A stretch of DNA of 64,000 nt, taken from assembly GCF_019331725.1 (NCBI RefSeq), contig NZ_JAHBBF010000014.1, positions 1-64,000 on the forward strand. Reading direction: 5' to 3'. The position numbers and the translations under genes are program-made. The DNA is from Bifidobacterium saguinibicoloris (GTDB lineage: Bacteria > Actinomycetota > Actinomycetes > Actinomycetales > Bifidobacteriaceae). The notes beneath the pieces were generated by a model, which saw only the letters and a list, made by a program, of their open reading frames with translations, was not told the origin of the DNA and made no database searches. Positions 43,502 through 50,832 of this stretch are shown one piece after another (the stretch's first letter is position 1; every line of letters starts with the position of its first letter).

Positions 43502-44551
43502 TCAGCGCTTGGTCCAGTCGACGGTGGTGGCGCGGCGCGTGATGCCCGCCGGCGCTATCAGTTCGCAGCGTGCATCACGATTGCGGTTGCCTTCGAGACG
43601 GTCGAACAGCAGGGTCGCGGCGTGTTCCGAGAGTTGCTCCGGTGTGGTGGATACGTTGGTGACCTGCCATTCGAACGATGCCGCGGCGTAGTCCGAACAG
43701 TACGACACTACGGAGACGTCCTGACCCGGAAGCACACCATGCCGGCGTAATGTACGCAGCAGCCATTCGGTCGGCTGGGGCTGACGGACGATGATGCCAA
43801 GACGGTCATCGGCGTGCAGCAGCAGCTGGTCGGAGGTCTTCTCGATGCCGGGCCATCCTTCACCGAGTCGTTGCACGATGGAGAAGCCGAGCCCGCGTTC
43901 GTCCGCGCGCTGGTGCGCGGTGGTGTAGAACTCATCGACGAAGTTGTATTCATGCGGGTCGGTGCCCAGTTGTGTACCGACCATCGTCACATGACGATGT
44001 CCGGTATCGGCGAGTTCATCCACTGCCAGCAGGGCGGCCTTGCGGGCGTCGGCGTCCACGCAGTCCAGCCCGCGCGCGTTGTTCGCACGGCCCACGAGCG
44101 TGACGGGTTGGCTGAGTTCGGCGGCGATTGGAATGCGGGGGTCCTCGCGGCTGACGTCCATGAGGATGAAGCCGTCGCAGATCGATTTGCCGGCCATGCG
44201 TTTCAGGGCGGCCACGCCGTCGTGCGTGGTGGTGAGGATGACGTCGTAGTCGTGTGCGCGTGCGCTGCGCACGATCGCGTCGATGTACGGTGTGGTCTCA
44301 TTGGCGTCGATCGTCTCGCTCATCTCCACGAACAGCGCGATGATGTTGGTGCGGTTCGTCTTCAATGTGCGTGCGCCGGCGTTCGGTTGGTAGTTGAGCT
44401 TGCGCATCGCCTCCTCGACTCGCCGTCGCGTCGCCTCGGACACGGTGTTCTTGCCATTGATGACGAACGATACCGTGCTTTGGGATACGCCCGCCAGGGC
44501 GGCGACGTCCTTACTGGTCGGCGGTCGGGTTCCGGCGTATCTGGTGGTCAT
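43502..44551 (-). CDS. LacI-family transcriptional regulator
   Basis: The product is 349 aa. The N-terminal helix-turn-helix reads TSKDVAALAGVSQSTVSFVI with the hinge helix AGARTLKTNRTN, then a periplasmic-binding-like sensor domain (about 65-349). It lies directly downstream of the GH31 gene on the same strand and opposite the ABC operon, so it is the obvious local repressor. Its likely operators are the two TAATACGTATTA palindromes at 46248 and 46447. ATG at 44551 is chosen with AAGAGG upstream. It converges with nrdG, 27 bases away. Confidence 0.92.
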   Translation of the reverse strand: MTTRYAGTRPPTSKDVAALAGVSQSTVSFVINGKNTVSEATRRRVEEAMRKLNYQPNAGARTLKTNRTNIIALFVEMSETIDANETTPYIDAIVRSARAHDYDVILTTTHDGVAALKRMAGKSICDGFILMDVSREDPRIPIAAELSQPVTLVGRANNARGLDCVDADARKAALLAVDELADTGHRHVTMVGTQLGTDPHEYNFVDEFYTTAHQRADERGLGFSIVQRLGEGWPGIEKTSDQLLLHADDRLGIIVRQPQPTEWLLRTLRRHGVLPGQDVSVVSYCSDYAAASFEWQVTNVSTTPEQLSEHAATLLFDRLEGNRNRDARCELIAPAGITRRATTVDWTKR

Positions 44552-44643
44552 GGGATCCTCTTGCACTGGATTTCATTTGGCGGGATTGCGGTGGTGGGTA
44601 TGGCCGCCATTCGATATTAGCCTCTTGCGGTCGACTCCCATCG

Positions 44644-46191
44644 TCAGCCTTCGCGGGCGAAGCGGGGGATTCTGTCGATCGGGCACGGTGTGTCGATGAT
44701 GGTCGGTCCTGTGATGGTCCGTCCGTCATCCGAACGCCACCGTCCCTTGGGGATCGATACCTGTCGGGAGACCGCATGACGTTGGGTGCAGGGGGCGACG
44801 ATGGTGTCGTCTCCCAGCAGGAACTGGTCGGTGACGGTATCCATATCGGGGAAGTGGTAGGCCATCGGACGGATGATCGGCTCGCCGGTTCGCGCCGCAT
44901 GATCCGCTAGGCGCAGGATCGTCGGTAGATACGATTCGCGGATGGCCAGCGCTTTGCGTACTGCGTCGAGATGCCGCTCGTCCAGTACGCGGGAAGGCGC
45001 CGTGGAGAACTGCATCATCGGGGAAAGCGCTGCGATTTGCGCGTACCGGACGAAGAACTCCTGATCCACGTCCGAATGTTTGGCTCTGTTGACCTCGCCG
45101 CCGCCGATCATGTCGGGGCAGACGAACGGCTGGCCGATCATGCCCTGCGCCAGCATCTCCGGGACCAGCGAGCCGATGCCGTGCTCATCCCAGGAGGCGG
45201 GCTTGTCCTGAAGCCTTTGCGCGAGCGGTTGCCCGCCCATCTTCCAGCAGGCACGGAATTCGTTGAACGGATAGTGCACGCCGATGGCCGCCCATTGTTC
45301 GCACATGTCGTTGGCCGTCATCGGGGTGAATGGCAGGTCGTCGTCGTGGAAGTCGTACAGGTCGGCGCCGTCGAACTTGAAGCCGTCCACGCCGAGCTCG
45401 CACAGCGCGTCGAGCCGGCCGCGGATCCACTGCCTCGCCTCGGGGTTGCTCAGGTCAAGCACGGCGCTCAGCCCGTTCCACCAGCGACGGATGGCCGTGC
45501 GGCCGTGGCGGTCGCGCAGCATGAGTCCGCGTGCCTCGAGCTCGCGGAACACCGCGGAATCGGGGCTGACGAACGGCACCAGCCAGACGATGACGTCGAA
45601 TCCTTTGCCGTGCAACTGGCGGAGCATCTCCTGTGGATTCGGGAACGCGGCCGGATCGAACGTCCAGGTTCCGTAGTCGGGGCTCCACTTGTCGTCGATC
45701 ATCAGCACGCCCGGGGGCATGTCGGCGGCCAGCATCGCGTCGGCGTAGGCGAGCACGGCCTGCTGGGTCGGGCGGTAGGGCATTTCGATCCATGTGTTGT
45801 ACTGCGGCTTGGTGAACATCGCCTTGGCGGGAGTCGCGCCGGAAGGTGGGAAATACCGCTCGCTCGCCGCGAGGAAGGCGTCTCGCAACGTGCCGTCGCC
45901 GTCGCCATGCACGGTGACGGCATGATCGGCCTGCACGGTTAGGTGCTTGCCTTCAAAGGAGAACGCGAACGGCTTGTCGCACCATATATGGCGGCCGCAG
46001 GTGGAGACCAGCAATGGCGCGCTCTGGTTCGACGCTTCCGGCAGCTGTCCATCCACGTGTTTCCAGGCGGCGAGGTCGCAGGAGAACGGCTGTGCGCCGA
46101 ATGGCATGAGTCGGCCGTCCGCCGCGCGGCCTCCCCACCAGAGTTCATTGGGAAGAAGGTCGATTGTTGTGTATTGAGCCGTGTTGTTCAT
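44644..46191 (-). CDS. glycoside hydrolase family 31-type alpha-glycosidase
   Basis: The product is 515 aa, shorter than classical GH31 enzymes and lacking a signal peptide, so it acts on imported oligosaccharides. A beta-sandwich start (1-125) leads into the TIM barrel (YNTWIEMPYRPTQQAVLAYA). The nucleophile motif DGFKFDGAD is clear, and VCPDMIGGGE probably carries another active-site acid. Linkage specificity (alpha-galactosidase, alpha-glucosidase or other) cannot be told. AGGAAAG precedes the ATG. The promoter has TTGTAA (46279-46284) and a -10 that runs into a LacI-type operator (46248-46259). It forms an operon with the LacI gene, divergent from the ABC transporter. Confidence 0.85.
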   Translation of the reverse strand: MNNTAQYTTIDLLPNELWWGGRAADGRLMPFGAQPFSCDLAAWKHVDGQLPEASNQSAPLLVSTCGRHIWCDKPFAFSFEGKHLTVQADHAVTVHGDGDGTLRDAFLAASERYFPPSGATPAKAMFTKPQYNTWIEMPYRPTQQAVLAYADAMLAADMPPGVLMIDDKWSPDYGTWTFDPAAFPNPQEMLRQLHGKGFDVIVWLVPFVSPDSAVFRELEARGLMLRDRHGRTAIRRWWNGLSAVLDLSNPEARQWIRGRLDALCELGVDGFKFDGADLYDFHDDDLPFTPMTANDMCEQWAAIGVHYPFNEFRACWKMGGQPLAQRLQDKPASWDEHGIGSLVPEMLAQGMIGQPFVCPDMIGGGEVNRAKHSDVDQEFFVRYAQIAALSPMMQFSTAPSRVLDERHLDAVRKALAIRESYLPTILRLADHAARTGEPIIRPMAYHFPDMDTVTDQFLLGDDTIVAPCTQRHAVSRQVSIPKGRWRSDDGRTITGPTIIDTPCPIDRIPRFAREG

Positions 46192-46247
46192 GGTGATCTT
46201 TCCTATGCGCAGTAAACATCTGACGCGGCTGCAGTGTCGCGTGTATC

Positions 46248-46259
46248 TAATACGTATTA
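46248..46259. promoter_or_regulatory. LacI-type operator before the GH31 gene
   Basis: TAATACGTATTA is a perfect palindrome with a central CG, usual for LacI-family sites. It overlaps the probable -10 of the minus-strand GH31-lacI operon (TAATAA at 46257-46262, read on the minus strand). An identical copy lies 199 bases away before the binding-protein gene. Confidence 0.8.
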
Positions 46260-46347
46260 TTACGATGAAGACATCGATTTACAAATTCCGGCGTGGCGTG
46301 TTTCTCTTCAGATGAACCGGAGAGTGGTTGCTGGGTGCGGCCTGCTC

Positions 46348-46363
46348 TAAATAGCTCTATTTA
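46348..46363. promoter_or_regulatory. AT-rich palindrome midway in the divergent regulatory region
   Basis: TAAATAGCTCTATTTA has 7-bp arms around CT and lies between the two LacI operators. It may be a site for a second regulator (for example a global carbon regulator) or simply promoter-like AT-rich DNA. The 380-base region 46192-46571 holds no gene. Confidence 0.35.
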
Positions 46364-46446
46364 AGGCCTTTATGGAATTGGCGCCATTGCGACACGCCGC
46401 TTTGCCGCCGCGGTCCCTTGGTGGCATACTGAAGTCACGTATTCAC

Positions 46447-46458
46447 TAATACGTATTA
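46447..46458. promoter_or_regulatory. LacI-type operator before the sugar-binding protein gene
   Basis: TAATACGTATTA, identical to the copy at 46248-46259, follows a plausible promoter (TTGGTG at 46418-46423, TATTCA at 46440-46445), so a bound repressor would cover the transcription start. Confidence 0.8.
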
Positions 46459-46571
46459 ACAAATCAAGACGGTGCACAATGGAGGGGCATAGTGGCCCAA
46501 GGTTCGAGCCGAGCTTGATCACAACGTTCTTGGCGATGCCAAAGCGGGTGTCGCAGGAAGGAAGAAACACC

Positions 46572-47816
46572 ATGAAGTTCTCCAAGACCGTCATCGCGGC
46601 TGTAGCGGCAGCGGCGATGATCGTTCCTTTGGCCGCATGCGGTAGTGGAACAGCTGATTCCGGCAAAACCACCATCACCTACTTCTCGTGGAACAACGAG
46701 AATCAGGTCAAGCCCATCATCGAGGCCTTCGAGAAAGCCAACCCCGATATTAAGGTCGATCTGAGCACCGCACAGGGCGAAGCCGCTGATTACGCGCAGA
46801 CGCTGACCACACGTGCCGCAGGAAACCAGCTGCCCGATGTGTTCCACATGTCCATCGAGACGCGCAACGAAGTGCTGGACGCCGGATTGGCCAAGGACTT
46901 GACTAATGAGTCGTTCATGGATTCCATTCCGGACACCAATAAGGACCTCTATACCCGTGACGGCAAGGTGTACGGCATGAGCCCCACCGCATGGGTCGGC
47001 GTCATTGTATATAACAAAGACCTGCTCAAGCAGGTGGGATACGATTCCGTGCCTGAGACGATCGATGAATTCTGCGAGTTGGGCAAGAAACTGCAGGCCG
47101 CGGGAATCACGCCGTACATGGACGATCCGACCGTCGTTTCCGGCTCGTTCCAGCCGATGCTTGGTGGCTACTACGCCAAGCAGGGCATCGATACCAGCGA
47201 ATGGCCGGAAATGGGCGAGGGTGGAAGCTTCGAAAAGCAGTGGACCCCGATTATCAAGGAATGGCAGAAGCTCATCGAATCCGGCACCATGCCCAAGGAG
47301 GTCGTGGGCGTGAACAACGACCAGATCAAGCAGCAATTCATGACCGGCCAGCTAGCCATGTTCCGTTCCGGCCCGTGGGACTTCCCTGATCTGAACTCCT
47401 CCGGCGTCGACTACGCCACCGCCCCGTTCCCTGCGGTGGAAGGCGGCGAACCGTACGTGGGCGGTGGGCCGGACTCCCCGTTCGCCATCTCCTCGAAGAT
47501 CGATGGCGATAAGCTCAAGGCTGCCGAGAAGTTCCTCGCCTTCATGAATTCTAAAGAGGGACTCAAACTCGAGGAAAAGAACATCGGTCAGATTTCCGTC
47601 TCCTCCGAATACGCCGCCGACGTGGCTCCGCAGCTGCAGGACATCTACGACGAGTACGTGACCACCGGCAAGTACTACTGGACCAACTGGTCCCAGAACG
47701 GCAACGTGATGGCCACGGAAATGACCTCCCAGTGGCAGCTGCTCATCCAGGGCAGTACGGACGCCGCTTCGGTGGCCAAGCACATGGACGAGACATGGAA
47801 GGCCAACGCCAAGTAA
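46572..47816 (+). CDS. ABC transporter sugar-binding lipoprotein
   Basis: The product is 414 aa. A lipoprotein signal (MKFSKTVIAAVAAAAMIV then PLAAC, lipid-carrying Cys at 23) opens the protein. The family 1 solute-binding fold follows (ITYFSWNNENQVKPIIEAFE, with PDVFHMSIETRNEVLDAGLA and DKLKAAEKFLAFMNSKEG). It captures oligosaccharides outside the cell for the permeases downstream. GGAAGGAAG precedes the ATG. Its codons use more A/T third bases than the nearby nrd and adn genes, as if the module were acquired. No ATPase gene is in the operon; a shared MsiK-type ATPase encoded elsewhere is usual for bifidobacteria. Confidence 0.93.
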   Translation: MKFSKTVIAAVAAAAMIVPLAACGSGTADSGKTTITYFSWNNENQVKPIIEAFEKANPDIKVDLSTAQGEAADYAQTLTTRAAGNQLPDVFHMSIETRNEVLDAGLAKDLTNESFMDSIPDTNKDLYTRDGKVYGMSPTAWVGVIVYNKDLLKQVGYDSVPETIDEFCELGKKLQAAGITPYMDDPTVVSGSFQPMLGGYYAKQGIDTSEWPEMGEGGSFEKQWTPIIKEWQKLIESGTMPKEVVGVNNDQIKQQFMTGQLAMFRSGPWDFPDLNSSGVDYATAPFPAVEGGEPYVGGGPDSPFAISSKIDGDKLKAAEKFLAFMNSKEGLKLEEKNIGQISVSSEYAADVAPQLQDIYDEYVTTGKYYWTNWSQNGNVMATEMTSQWQLLIQGSTDAASVAKHMDETWKANAK

Positions 47817-47917
47817 CGCGATTGGTGTGAATGCGCAATCAAAGCGAATGCGCAAATCAGCGGCGACCGGTTCTCTGGGTGCTGGGGTTCCGCACTCCAG
47901 TGCCAGCCGCCGCTCCG

Positions 47918-47975
47918 GTCGGGGCGAATCTCCTGAGGATTCTCCTCTCCTTTGCGCCTCGAAAGTCGCCCCGAC
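47918..47975 (+). promoter_or_regulatory. long stem-loop between the binding-protein and permease genes
   Basis: GTCGGGGCGA (47918-47927) pairs perfectly with TCGCCCCGAC (47966-47975), and GAATC/GATTC forms a smaller inner hairpin. Such structures commonly protect the binding-protein mRNA so that it outnumbers the permeases. Confidence 0.55.
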
Positions 47976-48003
47976 ACACTCCTTATGGAAAGGCAATAAA
48001 GAC

Positions 48004-48990
48004 ATGACGGCACAAACATGCAACCCCGCAATGATGCGGCAGTCCGACAGCAGCGGCGACGCCAAGGTCGGTGGACGCGATGACGCCCGCAAGACGCCGT
48101 GGTACAAGACCCGCGGATTCGTTGAATCGGCATCGTCCACCGGATTCCTGATTCCCGTCCTCGCGGTGTTCGTCGTGCTGACGCTGATCCCCTTGATCCA
48201 GACGGTGTATTACTCCTTTACCGACTACACCGGATTCAACCCCGATGTGAATTTCGTCGGCTTCGACAACTACCGCAAGGTATTCACCGATCCCTCCCTG
48301 CTGGTGGGCCTGGGATTCACCATCCTGTTCGCGCTTTCCACCACGCTGATCACCACGATTATCGCCATTCCTCTGGCGGTGCTGCTCAACACGAAGTTCT
48401 ACGGCCGCTCGTTCGCCCGCTCGCTGTTCTTCTTCTTGGGCGTCCCCTCGCTGATCGTGCTGGGTATGGTGTGGAGCTTCATCCTCTCCCCGCTCAAGAC
48501 GGGCGCGCTCAATTCCGTGCTGGTGTCGATGGGACTGGATTCCGTACCGTGGCTGGCCAATGAGACCCTGGCTCGTGGCTGTGTGATCTTCGTGGCCATC
48601 TGGGCTGCCGTGGGTTGGCATGCCACGCTGTATCTGGCGTATCTGCAGGCGATTCCCGCAGACCTTTACGAGCAGGCCGCCGTCGACGGTGCCAGCGGAT
48701 TGCAGAAGTTCATCCACATCACGCTGCCGCAGCTCATTCCCGGAATCGTGGTCTCCACGTTCCTGCTCATCACCAATGGCCTGAAGGTGTATGACCTGCC
48801 CTTCGGCATGACCAAGGGCGGCCCCGGATATTCCACCAACACCATCACCCAGGCGATTATCGTCCATGGTATTTCGCAGTCGCAGTACGGTCTCGGTTCG
48901 GCGCTGGCGGTGCTGTTCACGCTGGCATGTCTGATCGTGGTTCTTGGGCAGACGGCTCTCACCAGCGCCATCTCTAGGAGGTTCGCGTAA
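48004..48990 (+). CDS. ABC sugar permease, MalF type
   Basis: The product is 328 aa with six membrane helices after a cytoplasmic tail of about 45 residues. The EAA loop reads EQAAVDGASGLQKFIHITLP, which docks the ATPase. It pairs with the following gene to form the channel. The ATG at 48004 has GGAAAGG about 10 nt upstream; an earlier in-frame reading overlaps the intercistronic hairpin. Confidence 0.92.
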   Translation: MTAQTCNPAMMRQSDSSGDAKVGGRDDARKTPWYKTRGFVESASSTGFLIPVLAVFVVLTLIPLIQTVYYSFTDYTGFNPDVNFVGFDNYRKVFTDPSLLVGLGFTILFALSTTLITTIIAIPLAVLLNTKFYGRSFARSLFFFLGVPSLIVLGMVWSFILSPLKTGALNSVLVSMGLDSVPWLANETLARGCVIFVAIWAAVGWHATLYLAYLQAIPADLYEQAAVDGASGLQKFIHITLPQLIPGIVVSTFLLITNGLKVYDLPFGMTKGGPGYSTNTITQAIIVHGISQSQYGLGSALAVLFTLACLIVVLGQTALTSAISRRFA

Positions 48991-48991
48991 T

Positions 48992-49834
48992 ATGAACAAG
49001 CTCAAGCCAAGCACCAGGGCGAAGATCGGCGTGTGGGTGCGCACGATTCTCATCAACGCCATGGCAATCATCATGGCGCTCCCGCTGTACTACATCATCG
49101 TCAACTCGTTCAAGACCTCCATCGACATGGCGAAGTCTCCGTTCGGATTGCCTGAGACATGGTCCATCCAGAACTACATCGACACTTTCGCCAACCTACC
49201 GATCGCCCGAAGCTTCCTGAATTCGCTGATCGTCACGGTCGTGGCGGTGTTCCTTCAGCTGTTCATCGGTTCCCTGGCCGCATACGGCATGATCCTGCGT
49301 AAAAGTTGGTTCACCGCCGGAGTCGGCGCCGTGCTGATGATAGCCTTCTGCATCCCGTTGCAGGCCACGCTGATCCCGCTGTATCGCATGGAAGCCAACG
49401 TCCATCTTGTCAACACATTATGGGGTCTGATCGCGCTGTACCTGGTCAACTCGATTTTCTGTTACTTCCTGATCGTCGGATACATGCGCAAGCTGCCGAT
49501 GGAGGTGCTGGAAGCGGCGCGCATCGACGGCGCTGGTCCGTTCAGGATCTATTGCACGATCGTCCTTCCGATGATCACGCCGATTCTGGCGACCGTGGTC
49601 GTGTTCCAGACACTGTCCACGTGGAACGACTTCCTGCAGCCGAATGTGTTCTTGTCCTCCACGGACAATCGCACGATTATCCTGCAGGTGTTCAACTCCA
49701 TGAGCCAGTTCACGACCAACTGGCCGGCGTTCATGGCCATCACGGTAATCGCGCTGGTTCCGGTGTTCGTCTTCTTCATCTTCTGCCAGAAGTGGATCGT
49801 CTCCGGACTGGTTGCCGGATCGGTGAAGGGGTGA
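48992..49834 (+). CDS. ABC sugar permease, MalG type
   Basis: The product is 280 aa with six membrane helices and the EAA loop EAARIDGAGPFRIYCTIVLP. It completes the importer with the upstream permease; the ATG follows the previous stop by 1 base, with TAGGAGG inside the end of that gene. Cargo is inferred from the GH31 enzyme and the GH43 remnant next door, which point to plant galactan or arabinogalactan fragments. Confidence 0.92.
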   Translation: MNKLKPSTRAKIGVWVRTILINAMAIIMALPLYYIIVNSFKTSIDMAKSPFGLPETWSIQNYIDTFANLPIARSFLNSLIVTVVAVFLQLFIGSLAAYGMILRKSWFTAGVGAVLMIAFCIPLQATLIPLYRMEANVHLVNTLWGLIALYLVNSIFCYFLIVGYMRKLPMEVLEAARIDGAGPFRIYCTIVLPMITPILATVVVFQTLSTWNDFLQPNVFLSSTDNRTIILQVFNSMSQFTTNWPAFMAITVIALVPVFVFFIFCQKWIVSGLVAGSVKG

Positions 49835-49907
49835 TTCGGGAGGTGGGATTGGCCCTTGCGGTTTTCCGGAACCATCCTGCGCATGATTGGTTCCATTTCT
49901 GAGCAGT

Positions 49908-49958
49908 GCCTTTCCGGTGTGTGCCGTCCGGCGGTGTCGACGGTGCTACCGGAAAGGC
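49908..49958 (+). terminator. hairpin after the permease genes
   Basis: GCCTTTCCGGT (49908-49918) pairs perfectly with ACCGGAAAGGC (49948-49958) across a 29-nt loop. It lies between the MalG-type gene and the GH43 remnant and may reduce read-through. Confidence 0.5.
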
Positions 49959-49984
49959 GGCTTTGCGTTCAAGGAGGTGAAGCT

Positions 49985-50625
49985 ATGTCCCAGCAATCAC
50001 TCATCATCAGCGGCGTCCCCTGGTTCGATGACCATGGCCGGAAGGCACGATGACCTGCAATTCGCAGACGCTGTACGTGCTGCCGGTGCACACCGGGCAT
50101 GGCGAGATCGCGATGTACATGGGGGACCGCTGGTCGTTCCCACATCAGGCCTCCGCCGCCACCTATGTCTGGCAACAGTTGTCCGTGAATCAGGGTCGGC
50201 TGCGGTTGGCGGAATACTGGCCGGCATGGTCGCCGGTCTCGGGTAAGGAGGAACCGTTCGAGGGACGGCGCATCGACGTCGGGTTCCGATCGGACAGGGC
50301 CGGCGAATCGGTCACCATTCCGTTCCACGGCTCGCGGGTGGCGTTGACCGGACGTGCCGACCAGTGGGGGTCGTATGCGAGGGTCGGTATTCGCAGAGCC
50401 GGGATGGGCGGGGAGTCCGCGATGGTGGTGAATCCCATCTTCGTGAGCTGGTACGCCAAATCGCCGGATTCCGGTTACCGGTACGTCTCGCCGGAACTGC
50501 CCGAGGACGACTACATCGTATCCATCACCGTGACCGGCGAAATGCCGGGCTGGACCGACAAAACCGGCCAGCGCTTCGGCTCGGTCGGCTCCTTCGTCGC
50601 CGTCGATCATCTGCTGGTCATGTGA
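49985..50625 (+). pseudogene. remnant of a GH43 (exo-beta-1,3-galactanase-like) gene with its middle deleted
   Basis: A perfect AAGGAGGTGAAGCT leads to an ATG at 49985, but the protein MSQQSLIISGVPWFDDHGR stops after 22 codons. SGVPWFDDHG is the usual beginning of GH43 subfamily 24-type enzymes, just before the catalytic Asp region. From 50050, in another frame, 191 codons encode what looks like the C-terminal part: the last propeller blade (AMYMGDRWSFPHQASAATYV) and a beta-sandwich domain ending in GSVGSFVAVDHLLVM. Roughly the central catalytic part is absent, so the join near 50040-50050 marks a large internal deletion plus frame change. No activity is expected. The family call is from memory of the motif. 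Confidence 0.7.
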
Positions 50626-50648
50626 TCCGAACACGAACCCCTATCCCG

Positions 50649-50688
50649 ACAGGACATGCGGAAGCGTTGCGTTTACCGCTTCCCCTGT
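50649..50688 (+). terminator. hairpin after the GH43 remnant
   Basis: GGAAGCG (50660-50666) pairs with CGCTTCC (50677-50683), extended by ACAGG/CCTGT outer arms. It follows the remnant by 24 bases and precedes the promoter region of the large dehydratase-like gene. Confidence 0.55.
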
Positions 50689-50832
50689 TAGATGAATCAC
50701 TCTCGCGCCCCGCGTGACCCGCCTTCCTTGGGCAGGGCTTCGGACTACAGTATGGGTTTTGAGTGGCCGGGCCATACGCGATTTACTTGCGACTCGCAAG
50801 ACGCGTCCCGGAAATCGGTTGAAGAGGTTTAC

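Noticed and set aside
50050..50625. Stand-alone gene of 191 codons
   Set aside because: No ribosome site precedes it, and it matches the C-terminal part of the enzyme whose first 20 residues lie just upstream in another frame.
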